NCBI RefSeq assembly: GCF_030931715.1
Contig: NZ_CP133261.1
Coordinates: forward strand, 2,892,643 to 2,956,642
Length of the DNA: 64,000 bases
Origin: Tissierella sp. MB52-C2
GTDB taxonomy: Bacteria > Bacillota > Clostridia > Tissierellales > Tissierellaceae
Direction of reading: 5' to 3'
Shown piece after piece: positions 27,254-34,351 of the stretch; the stretch's first letter is position 1, and each line of letters starts with the position of its first letter. The notes beneath the pieces were generated by a model. It was not told the origin of the DNA, ran no database searches, and saw nothing but the letters and a program-made list of their open reading frames with translations. The translations under genes were made by a program, and so were the position numbers.

Positions 27254-28432
27254 CTATAATTCAACCAATTTATGTGTAATTATTAGCTCAGCTACTTCTC
27301 TCAATGCACCTTGTCCACCTTTAGCTCGTGTAACATATTTGGCAGCATCTTTTACTCTTTCCATACCATCTTCTACTGAGCATCCTAGTCCAACTATCTT
27401 TATAGCCTCTAAATCGTTAACATCATCACCTATATAAGCAATCTCCTCAAGATTCAAACTGTGACTCTCTGCAATTTTCCTAACTAGAGGAGCTTTATCT
27501 TTTATACCCATATATATTTCTTTAATTCCTAATTTTTCTGCTCTCTTTTTTACTAGTTCAACATTTTCTCCTGTTATAATAACTGTATTAATGCCAATTT
27601 CTCTCAGAATTTGTACTCCCATTCCGTCCTTTGTGTTGAATTTTTTCAATTCATCGCCCTGCTCTGAATAGTACATCCCACCATCAGTTAAAACTCCATC
27701 ACTATCAGTAATGAGTAGCTTTACGCCTCTGAATAATCGTTCTATATTAGTACTATTATTCTTTTTCTGCTTTAATAAGCCCTCTACGATTATCCAGTCA
27801 CTAGGCTCATCAATTTCAAAATAACTATCTTCAGACATTTCCACTACACCAATATTACCAGATAGTCTATTTTGGGATTTCAGCAACTCCATTTTGTTAG
27901 TAATATAAAAAGCACCATTCTCTACAAGAAACCCTTCAAATTTTTGTCTCATCGGTCTATTATTATAATCATAATTAGCAGAGAAATAACTATGCTCGCT
28001 TTTTCGCCAAATAAAACGTTTTTGTCTAACTACTGAAAGTATGCTCTGGAATTTTTTTTCTAATAGCATTTTAAATCCCTTGTCCAAATCTTTGGCTTCT
28101 AATAATGGTGATGTAGCTTGAATCAAAACTATATTTTCAAAATCATATTTCTCAGCGAATTCAAGCATAGCTGATTCTGTTGTAGAACTGTCCCCTGCTG
28201 TGGCTTCTGATCTATTAATTATCTCTACTTTGTCCGAATCATATAATTTAACTGCATTTTTAATTTCTTCGCTATCAGTAGCAACAAAAACCCTGTCAAT
28301 ATACTTACATTCTATAGCTGCATCTAATGTCCAATATACTAGTGGTCTATCATTTATAATCTTAATATTCTTTAATGGTATAGATTTACTTCCTCCCCTT
28401 ACAGGTATAAATGCAACATTTTTATAATTCAT
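27254..28432 (-). CDS. neuA: CMP-nonulosonate synthetase fused to KdsC-like HAD phosphatase
   Basis: A 392-residue fusion. Residues 1-225 are a NeuA-type cytidylyltransferase: FIPVRGGSKSIPLKNIK, LVYWTLDAA, RSEATAGDSSTTESAML, LIQATSPLL. Residues about 228-392 are a HAD phosphatase of KdsC type: LLITDSDGVLTDGG, VIITGENVELVKKRAEKL and IAYIGDDVNDLEA. The HAD part would dephosphorylate a nonulosonate-9-phosphate and the NeuA part would make the CMP-sugar, the same domain order as vertebrate CMAS. One base separates it from neuB. Non-phosphorylated pathways (Neu5Ac, Pse, Leg) need no such phosphatase, so a 9-phosphate intermediate is suggested. Confidence 0.88.
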   Translation of the reverse strand: MNYKNVAFIPVRGGSKSIPLKNIKIINDRPLVYWTLDAAIECKYIDRVFVATDSEEIKNAVKLYDSDKVEIINRSEATAGDSSTTESAMLEFAEKYDFENIVLIQATSPLLEAKDLDKGFKMLLEKKFQSILSVVRQKRFIWRKSEHSYFSANYDYNNRPMRQKFEGFLVENGAFYITNKMELLKSQNRLSGNIGVVEMSEDSYFEIDEPSDWIIVEGLLKQKKNNSTNIERLFRGVKLLITDSDGVLTDGGMYYSEQGDELKKFNTKDGMGVQILREIGINTVIITGENVELVKKRAEKLGIKEIYMGIKDKAPLVRKIAESHSLNLEEIAYIGDDVNDLEAIKIVGLGCSVEDGMERVKDAAKYVTRAKGGQGALREVAELIITHKLVEL

Positions 28433-28433
28433 T

Positions 28434-29300
28434 TTATCGCCCCTTATATTTCAGTTTCTTTCTCTGAACTTTCTCTAAATCCAATATTTCTTCTTTTTTA
28501 TAGTTAAGGGCTTTAGCCACATTTTCAAAATCTAAAACCAATTTCCTCATATCTTCAGGCTCCAAGGAGGCAGAATGGTCAGTCCCCTTCCATGTTCTAT
28601 CTAAGGTAAAATGTCTCTCAATATATTCTGCTCCTAAAGTGAAAGCTGCGATATCAACAGCGGTTCCTAGATGGTGTCCTGAAAATCCGATTGCTTTCAC
28701 TATATCTTTATATTTATCAACTATTTTATTTATCTCAAGCAGACAAACATCTTCAAATGGCACTGGATATCCCGATGTGCAACTATATAGTACAATATCT
28801 TTATTTCGTTTCTTATTTATGGCTAGCTCAATAATCTTATTAACTTCTTCAGTTGTTGTCATACCCGTAGATATATGAATTTCTCCATTATAATTATCAA
28901 ATAAAAAACTTAACATTTCAAAATGAGTATTCATAGCAGAAGGAATCTTTATAAATTTTGGATTCAAACTAACTATTTCTTTTGCTGATGTCATATCCCA
29001 AACAGAAGTGCTATAAATCACTCCATATTCCTCACATAATTTCTTTAACTCCCTATTTTGCTCCAAGTTTAATTCTAAGTATTCTCTATGTTCTCCATAT
29101 GTCTTTCCATAGGAATTAATAGGATTTGGGTGTGGTGCATTATATTCTTCTTCTGTTAGCAATTCTCTGTTACTCCTCTTTTGAAATTTAATAGCATCAA
29201 CCTTACAATACAATGCAGCTATTTTTATCATTTCTTTTGCTATATCAATATCACCTTTGTGATTACATCCTATTTCAGCTATCACTATTGGTTTCTTCAT
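28434..29300 (-). CDS. neuB: NeuB family nonulosonic acid synthase lacking the SAF domain
   Basis: A 288-residue TIM-barrel synthase condensing PEP with a six-carbon sugar. Marks: IVIAEIGCNHKGDIDIA, DAIKFQKRSNRELL, STSVWDMTSAKE, HISTGMTTTEEV, GFSGHHLGTAVDIAAF and YIERHFTLDRTWKGTDHSAS. It stops at the end of the barrel; the C-terminal antifreeze-like SAF domain of about 60 residues found in classical NeuB, PseI and LegI is absent. Its start lies 26 bases inside the Maf gene. With no NeuC, PseBCHG or Leg precursor genes in the window, the substrate may be a simple sugar phosphate such as mannose-6-phosphate. Confidence 0.88.
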   Translation of the reverse strand: MKKPIVIAEIGCNHKGDIDIAKEMIKIAALYCKVDAIKFQKRSNRELLTEEEYNAPHPNPINSYGKTYGEHREYLELNLEQNRELKKLCEEYGVIYSTSVWDMTSAKEIVSLNPKFIKIPSAMNTHFEMLSFLFDNYNGEIHISTGMTTTEEVNKIIELAINKKRNKDIVLYSCTSGYPVPFEDVCLLEINKIVDKYKDIVKAIGFSGHHLGTAVDIAAFTLGAEYIERHFTLDRTWKGTDHSASLEPEDMRKLVLDFENVAKALNYKKEEILDLEKVQRKKLKYKGR

Positions 29301-31164
29301 GTCTATTTCCTCCCATATACCTATCTATATTTTCTTTCATCTCTTCATAAATAGGCTCAATCACTTCTATGTCTTCAGCACATATATCTATAAAATTTCT
29401 AAACTTTTCTACTATTCTTTTCCCTTTTTCTATTGGATTACATTCTTCATTTAAATTATCTATACTGTTAGTCAATATCTTATATTCGACTCTATTCATA
29501 GGTAGAATAAAAGTCTTATAATAATCATTATTTTCAATTTTTCTAAGTTTCTTATCCAACTCAAAATATAACTTTTCTGCTTGTGGAAAATTCCTATTAT
29601 TTACAACCTTCTCTATCCTATTTAAGATATCTCTATACTCTTTATTTATTTTTAGAACTTTTGAATATTCTCTATCCATCTTATTTGATTGGAGCTTTAG
29701 ATAATCTTTATCATAGCTTGTATTATTTCCAGCTAACCACCCGTTATTAACTACTTTTTCTTTCAAATCAGCTGTTATTACTTCTTCAAGCTCTATGAAT
29801 TTTGCACCTTCTATATTTGCTCCGCCTTTTGTAGTATTGATAACTTCAATGTTTGGCAACATTTTAATATAATGTTCAATCTGCTGTCTCATGGAATTAA
29901 ATCCTTCATTTGTTGATATATCATGCCCATAAACATCCTTCACAGATATTGCCTGACTCTTTTGTTCTTCTGTAAGGTCTTTTCTATAGTTTATTCCTTC
30001 TGAATATGTTTTCTCTCCTCTATAAGCCAAGTTTTGACCTACTAGTATGATTGGACTAATCCCTAATTCATATAGTAGCTGTATAGTGACAACTGCTATT
30101 GAGGGAGCATCAAATACAATATTCATGTTGGTATTATCTTTATTTTTTAAATAATAGCTAGACACAGTATCTTGAGATGTTATCATATGATATTTATCTC
30201 CATGGTAGCCAGTTAATGTCTCATATCCTACACTACTACCAAATATCATAGCTATTTCTTCTATTTCTCTATCTTTAATTACTTTGTATATCCAATGATT
30301 TGTAGGCTTAGGATCATAGGTACATACTGCATCAGGATATATATTATGGTGTAGCAATGTTCGTATGGCTGAACCCACGCTAAATATATAGGCAAGACCA
30401 TTTCCTTTTATATATCTAATATTTTCAATTTCCTCGTTTAAAGAAGGTCCAGCCGCTACTAATAGTGCTGGCTTTCCTTTAAGTTGTCCTTTTTGATCTA
30501 TTAAGATATTTGGAGTACTTAGTATACTACCAAAATTTTTCATGCTATTTATTATCCATCTTTTTTGAAAGTTAACTTCTACACCTATGCTATCTTTTTT
30601 CTCAACTATGATTTCTTTAAATAACTCTAAAAATCTCTCATATTCATTTTGAAATATATTTATATGACTATTTAAAAAGACTTGTATAATATCCTTGCTA
30701 GATTTATCAATAAACTGACTTATAAAATTTCTGATATCATCCTCATCAACTCCTAATGCTATGTCCTTTAACCTATGTGAAGGTAGTTTCTTTATTGACT
30801 TATATGACAGATACTTATACAGAAGCTCTGGTATTGGCTCGTATATATAATAGTTTACATCTGGATATCTTTCTAAAAATAAATCTATATGATAACCTAG
30901 CCCTACTCCATAGAAAATTACAGTAGAGTTCTTACCTACCTCATTATATTCCTCAATTATAGCTTCCGCTTCTTTAATCGGATTATATTTGCTATGTAAG
31001 TATAATTTTTTTCCTTCCTTTTCTACATATAGGGTTTTATACCCTTGCTTGGTATCCTCATCAATTACTAAATTATTTTCAATACTATCTTCTAGCCCTT
31101 TAACCTTATTCCAAGTATTTGGATAAATTACTTTTAATATATTTATATTATCAATTAAAATCAT
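29275..31164 (-). CDS. Maf/DUF115 (MptE-like) motility-associated flagellin glycosyltransferase
   Basis: A 629-residue protein of the motility-associated factor family, which transfers nonulosonic acids to Ser/Thr of flagellin in the cytoplasm before export. The central DUF115/MptE-like domain is seen at about 215-420: PALLVAAGPSLNEEIENI, AVCTYDPKPTNHWIYK, FDAPSIAVVTIQLLYELGIS and IILVGQNLAYRGEKTYS. N-terminal part has IFYGVGLGYHIDLFLERYP. It overlaps both neighbours (14 bases with the upstream gene, 26 with neuB), so the three are translated together. It is the likely enzyme joining glycan to the flagellin at 31933. Confidence 0.9.
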   Translation of the reverse strand: MILIDNINILKVIYPNTWNKVKGLEDSIENNLVIDEDTKQGYKTLYVEKEGKKLYLHSKYNPIKEAEAIIEEYNEVGKNSTVIFYGVGLGYHIDLFLERYPDVNYYIYEPIPELLYKYLSYKSIKKLPSHRLKDIALGVDEDDIRNFISQFIDKSSKDIIQVFLNSHINIFQNEYERFLELFKEIIVEKKDSIGVEVNFQKRWIINSMKNFGSILSTPNILIDQKGQLKGKPALLVAAGPSLNEEIENIRYIKGNGLAYIFSVGSAIRTLLHHNIYPDAVCTYDPKPTNHWIYKVIKDREIEEIAMIFGSSVGYETLTGYHGDKYHMITSQDTVSSYYLKNKDNTNMNIVFDAPSIAVVTIQLLYELGISPIILVGQNLAYRGEKTYSEGINYRKDLTEEQKSQAISVKDVYGHDISTNEGFNSMRQQIEHYIKMLPNIEVINTTKGGANIEGAKFIELEEVITADLKEKVVNNGWLAGNNTSYDKDYLKLQSNKMDREYSKVLKINKEYRDILNRIEKVVNNRNFPQAEKLYFELDKKLRKIENNDYYKTFILPMNRVEYKILTNSIDNLNEECNPIEKGKRIVEKFRNFIDICAEDIEVIEPIYEEMKENIDRYMGGNRHEETNSDS

Positions 31165-31777
31165 GTAACTCTTCCCCTAAGTTTACTATATTTGATAATT
31201 TTTCCGCCATTTCTCTAAATATCGATGCGATTTCATAAGACAATATATCAGCTATGGAAACATAGTCATTATTTGATAGTACTTCATCCATATTTTCTAA
31301 TATTTCTTTAAGCAAAAATACGTCTTTAGCGTATAAATTCCAGTACTCATAATTTGATATAGTATCTTTAAGTCTATGGTCTCGATCTATGGAAGTAAAT
31401 GTATCTATTATCCAGCTAATACCTCCAAATAAATCATTTAAATCATTCCAAGACTCATTGGTTGGATTTTTATAAAAGGTGTTAGCCAAGCCCTCTATTA
31501 TCTGTGGAGTTCTTTCAAGATAACTCAATGTAGAAAGTAATATATCTTCAATCAACTCTTTATATGTTAATAATATAACTTCTATTTTATTTATGTTTTT
31601 GATATTGTTTAAAAAATAGTCATAGTAATCTCCCACTATTTCATTGCAGTCTATAACCATGTGGCTTAGAGTTTTTGATGATTTTTGTATTATACCATCT
31701 ATTTCCATAAGAATATTATTTATTTGATTTTTATCATTGTCGTATTCTAATATTTGATTTTCAATAAATATTTTCAC
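31151..31777 (-). CDS. Unrecognised helical protein, first gene of the glycosylation operon
   Basis: A 208-residue, acidic, mostly helical cytoplasmic protein with no known motif. It begins MKIFIENQILEYDNDKNQ and contains repeated amphipathic segments (for example LEGLANTFYKNP-like and IADILSYEIASIFREMAEKL). Start is GTG 31777 with a GGGGGG site six bases away. Overlap with the Maf gene and the sigma-D promoter directly upstream tie it to flagellin modification. It could be a chaperone or partner of Maf or of unfolded flagellin, but this is only context. Confidence 0.7.
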   Translation of the reverse strand: MKIFIENQILEYDNDKNQINNILMEIDGIIQKSSKTLSHMVIDCNEIVGDYYDYFLNNIKNINKIEVILLTYKELIEDILLSTLSYLERTPQIIEGLANTFYKNPTNESWNDLNDLFGGISWIIDTFTSIDRDHRLKDTISNYEYWNLYAKDVFLLKEILENMDEVLSNNDYVSIADILSYEIASIFREMAEKLSNIVNLGEELHDFN

Positions 31778-31809
31778 TAATAGCCCCCCAGTTTTTTAAT
31801 CTATATATA

Positions 31810-31836
31810 TTATCGACAAAATCTGATATATATTTA
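31810..31836 (-). promoter_or_regulatory. Sigma-D promoter of the flagellin glycosylation operon
   Basis: On the minus strand: TAAA (31836-31833), 15 bases, GTCGATAA (31817-31810). Only one -10 base pair class differs from the consensus GCCGATAT core, and the -10 is identical to that of the flagellin promoter. Transcription would start near 31803 and run into the gene at 31777. Confidence 0.8.
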
Positions 31837-31879
31837 TATAATATTCCATTTTAGTCTATTACTGCAAATAAAATACTAA

Positions 31880-31907
31880 AAAACCAGAGGAGACTTCCTC
31901 TGGTTTT
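31880..31907 (-). terminator. Flagellin terminator
   Basis: AAAACCAGAGGA (31880-31891) pairs perfectly with TCCTCTGGTTTT (31896-31907), loop of four. On the minus strand a T-rich tail follows. It separates flagellin transcription from the glycosylation operon, whose promoter lies just beyond. Confidence 0.88.
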
Positions 31908-31932
31908 AATTTGTCTCTTGAGACTAATTTAA

Positions 31933-32748
31933 TTATCTTAATAATTGTAATACAGTTTGTGGTGCTTGATTTGCTTGAGCTAACATAGCAGTTGAAGCTT
32001 GTTGTAATATGTTTTGTCTTGTTTGCTCCATCATTTCTTTTGCCATGTCTACGTCTCTGATTCTTGACTCAGCAGCTTGTAAGTTTTCAGCTGAGTTGTC
32101 TAAGTTTTTGATTGTATGCTCTAATCTATTTTGAATAGCACCTAATTTTGATCTTTCAGTTGATACACTTTTTATTGCAGTATTGATAGTTGTAATTGAA
32201 GCTGCTGCACTTGCTTGACCACTAATCTTTGTAGTTAATGCAGCATCAACAGTAGTTGACAGCTTAGCAATATCCACAGTCATATCTTGAGTTTCATTAG
32301 CACCAATTTGAAGTTTCTTTCCTGTAAAATTACCATCTAATAATTTCATACCATTAAATTCAGCCCTAGTTTCAATAGCAGTAATTTCATCTTGTAAAGC
32401 TTTTACTTCTTCTTGAAGAGCTGCTCTATCAACAGCAGTATCATTAGTATCATTTGCTGATTGTACTGCTAATTCTCTCATTCTTTGAAGCATTGAGTGA
32501 ACTTCGTCCATTGCACCTTCTGCTGTTTGAATTAATGAAATACCATCTTGAGCATTCCTTGATGCTTGGTTAAGCCCTCTGATTTGGCCTCTCATTTTTT
32601 CGGAGATGGATAATCCTGCTGCGTCGTCTCCTGCTCTGTTGATTCTGTAACCAGATGATAATTTCTCCATTGATTTTGCACCAGCATTTGTTGATATACC
32701 TAATTGTCTGTGTGTGTTCATTGCCATTAAGTTGTTATTAATTCTCAT
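31933..32748 (-). CDS. hag: Flagellin
   Basis: The flagellar filament subunit, 271 residues, exported by the flagellar type III system. The N-terminal D0/D1 region begins MRINNNLMAMNTHRQLG and has LSSGYRINRAGDDAAGLSIS. The C-terminal D1/D0 ends with RIRDVDMAKEMMEQTR and NILQQASTAMLAQANQAPQT then VLQLLR. The variable middle is very short (about 150-190) and rich in Ser/Thr (LSTTVDAALTTKISGQ, SITTINTAIKSVSTE), which offers O-glycosylation sites. Strong AAGGAGGA site, sigma-D promoter and CsrA-like leader hairpins lie upstream. It is the obvious target of the adjacent Maf operon. Confidence 0.97.
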   Translation of the reverse strand: MRINNNLMAMNTHRQLGISTNAGAKSMEKLSSGYRINRAGDDAAGLSISEKMRGQIRGLNQASRNAQDGISLIQTAEGAMDEVHSMLQRMRELAVQSANDTNDTAVDRAALQEEVKALQDEITAIETRAEFNGMKLLDGNFTGKKLQIGANETQDMTVDIAKLSTTVDAALTTKISGQASAAASITTINTAIKSVSTERSKLGAIQNRLEHTIKNLDNSAENLQAAESRIRDVDMAKEMMEQTRQNILQQASTAMLAQANQAPQTVLQLLR

Positions 32749-32753
32749 TTTTA

Positions 32754-32810
32754 TTCCTCCTTGATTTTTGTTTTTGGCATCCTTGCCATTTTTTAAGAAG
32801 TTTTCCTTCT
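32754..32810 (-). promoter_or_regulatory. CsrA-type regulatory leader of flagellin mRNA
   Basis: The flagellin leader, read on the minus strand, contains two hairpins and the Shine-Dalgarno region, each with a GGA. Hairpin one is AGAAG-GAAAA-CTTCT (32810-32796). Hairpin two is TGGCA-AGGA-TGCCA (32788-32775), with GGA in the loop and CAAGGATG matching the CsrA consensus core. The third is the AAGGAGG ribosome site (32762-32756). In Bacillus, CsrA represses hag translation by bridging such sites and FliW relieves it; both genes are present at 37401-38040. Confidence 0.7.
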
Positions 32811-32818
32811 CAAGATTA

Positions 32819-32845
32819 TTATCGACTATAGTAAATAATACTTTA
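32819..32845 (-). promoter_or_regulatory. Sigma-D promoter of flagellin
   Basis: On the minus strand: TAAA (32845-32842), 15 bases, GTCGATAA (32826-32819). Transcription would begin near 32812, giving a leader of about 64 nucleotides. Confidence 0.88.
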
Positions 32846-32859
32846 GTGTTTTCTGGAAA

Positions 32860-33261
32860 TTATTTATAATTATTCCATATATATTTTTGAATTGTATCTA
32901 TAAAGTCTTTCGCATTTATAATTTGTTGGTAAGTATCTTCTTTTGTTACAATAAAAAAATCATTATAATCACTTTTATTTCTTAATTTTTCAGCTCCCAT
33001 TAGAATTTTAGAATATTTCTTATCTATTTTATTATTTCTAATATAGTTCTTATTGAAATATGAAATTATGGCCGAATGTTTACTAAAATCTACTCTTTCA
33101 TATACTAATAATGCTCTTACACTATGAAATATTGAATAATATGATCTATTAAGAGATTGAGAAAATAAATTATTATCATATAATAACTCTGATGCTTCTA
33201 AATCCTCTTTTGATTTTATCAGTCTATATGTTGATAAATCACGAATATTTTTATTATCCAT
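32860..33261 (-). CDS. HEPN domain protein (UPF0332-like), probable toxin of a HEPN/MNT pair
   Basis: A 133-residue helical protein. The HEPN motif is visible as Arg39-x6-His46 in NRSYYSIFHSVRALL, the form expected of RNase-type HEPN proteins. It begins at ATG 33261, which overlaps the stop of the MNT gene (ATGGATAA); a GTG at 33273 lies within the ribosome site. HEPN/MNT pairs are toxin-antitoxin modules in which the nucleotidyltransferase modifies or restrains the HEPN RNase. The flagellin sigma-D promoter lies 15 bases after its stop with no terminator in between. Confidence 0.82.
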   Translation of the reverse strand: MDNKNIRDLSTYRLIKSKEDLEASELLYDNNLFSQSLNRSYYSIFHSVRALLVYERVDFSKHSAIISYFNKNYIRNNKIDKKYSKILMGAEKLRNKSDYNDFFIVTKEDTYQQIINAKDFIDTIQKYIWNNYK

Positions 33262-33610
33262 ACAAAGTAACACCTTCTTTTTTCACATTATTGAAGAAAG
33301 GTAAAATATCTGAATGACCTTTATACACTTCATAACTTTCGGAAATAATAGACACTACTACATCATATTCTAAAGATAAATCTACCATTATATCAGTAAT
33401 GCGATCTTCATATTGTCTTAAATCTCTATTTTCTTCATCTACTAAAACCATAATGTCTATATCAGAATCACTTGTATTCTCTAATCTTGCATAGGAACCA
33501 TACAATATTGTATTTTTTAGCTTATTTCCAAATAGTTTAAGTAATTCTTCCTGTATCTTAGATAATAATTCTAATATATTTTGATCTTTGATACTTTCTA
33601 CCCCCAACAT
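33254..33610 (-). CDS. MNT-type minimal nucleotidyltransferase, probable antitoxin
   Basis: A 118-residue minimal nucleotidyltransferase. The catalytic signature is complete: ILYGSYARLENTSDSDIDIM (Gly38-Ser39, Asp50, Asp52) and a third acidic residue near Asp83 in YDVVVSI. It is translationally coupled to the HEPN gene. In the characterised MntA/HepT systems the antitoxin adds AMP to the HEPN toxin; the same may hold here, although this HEPN partner is of the UPF0332 type. A TATAAT-like -10 lies upstream without a clear -35. Confidence 0.85.
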   Translation of the reverse strand: MLGVESIKDQNILELLSKIQEELLKLFGNKLKNTILYGSYARLENTSDSDIDIMVLVDEENRDLRQYEDRITDIMVDLSLEYDVVVSIISESYEVYKGHSDILPFFNNVKKEGVTLYG

Positions 33611-33697
33611 AAATTTCAGCCCCTTCTAATCCAATGATACCATCTTTTATAATATTATACCCTATAATTAAGTTAAATACATCTTTAAACCAGAAAA

Positions 33698-33714
33698 GGA
33701 GAGTAAAACTCTCC
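33698..33714 (-). terminator. Short hairpin after the nuclease-like gene
   Basis: GGAGAGT (33698-33704) pairs with ACTCTCC (33708-33714) with a three-base loop, followed by TTTTC on the minus strand. It is a modest terminator separating the AAA/nuclease-like pair from HEPN/MNT. Confidence 0.5.
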
Positions 33715-33763
33715 CTCACAATTCTAACTTAGACTTCATAACTCTTATTTAAAATCTAAACAT

Positions 33764-34351
33764 CTATTTTTCTATCTCAATTACAAACTTTTCTTCAAAT
33801 TCTTCTGCCGTATATGTATAGACCTTTTTAAAATATAAGTTTTTAAATTGCTTACTCAATTCGAATGGATCAGGTTCTAGCCTTCCATGTTTATTTATTA
33901 AGCTTATAAACTTATCAAGTTCTTTTGATTCTTGTACTTCATCCTTGTCCAATTTCTTCGTAGGATTTGGTCTATAATCCTTGTTATAGACCAAAATATA
34001 ATTAAGATCTTTTCTTGTATGGGAAATACCTTTATTTATTATATCAATAAAAATTAATATACTATCAAATATCTTTCTCTTTACATTGTGTATTTCCTTT
34101 TTCATATTTCCATTTTTAAATTCAATAAAATATAATTCATTATTTCTTATACACAAAGCATCATTTGATTTCGGTGTATCACCTAGTTTTAAACCTTTTA
34201 TATAGTCATTCTTCACGCCATCAAAATCAATTACTTCGAATTCTGAATGGGTCATATATTTTATATTTCTTTTATCTGCATCGTCTTTAGAAGTTTCTTT
34301 GAGAGTACTTTTATTTTTTTCAAAAATACTATAACTGGATATATCAATCAT
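33764..34351 (-). CDS. Probable PD-(D/E)XK-like nuclease partner of an AAA ATPase
   Basis: A 195-residue protein of no family I can name. A nuclease-like core is visible: SNDALCIRNNELYFIEFKNG, with Asp64, Glu77 and Lys79 in the D-x12-E-x-K pattern of PD-(D/E)XK enzymes, followed by a helix (KKEIHNVKRKIFDSILIFID). The N-terminal 35 residues are polar. ATG 34351 overlaps the ATPase stop codon (ATGATTGA) and has GAGAGG upstream; longer starts lie deep inside the ATPase gene. The coupling means the two proteins are made together, as in two-gene anti-phage systems. Confidence 0.6.
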   Translation of the reverse strand: MIDISSYSIFEKNKSTLKETSKDDADKRNIKYMTHSEFEVIDFDGVKNDYIKGLKLGDTPKSNDALCIRNNELYFIEFKNGNMKKEIHNVKRKIFDSILIFIDIINKGISHTRKDLNYILVYNKDYRPNPTKKLDKDEVQESKELDKFISLINKHGRLEPDPFELSKQFKNLYFKKVYTYTAEEFEEKFVIEIEK

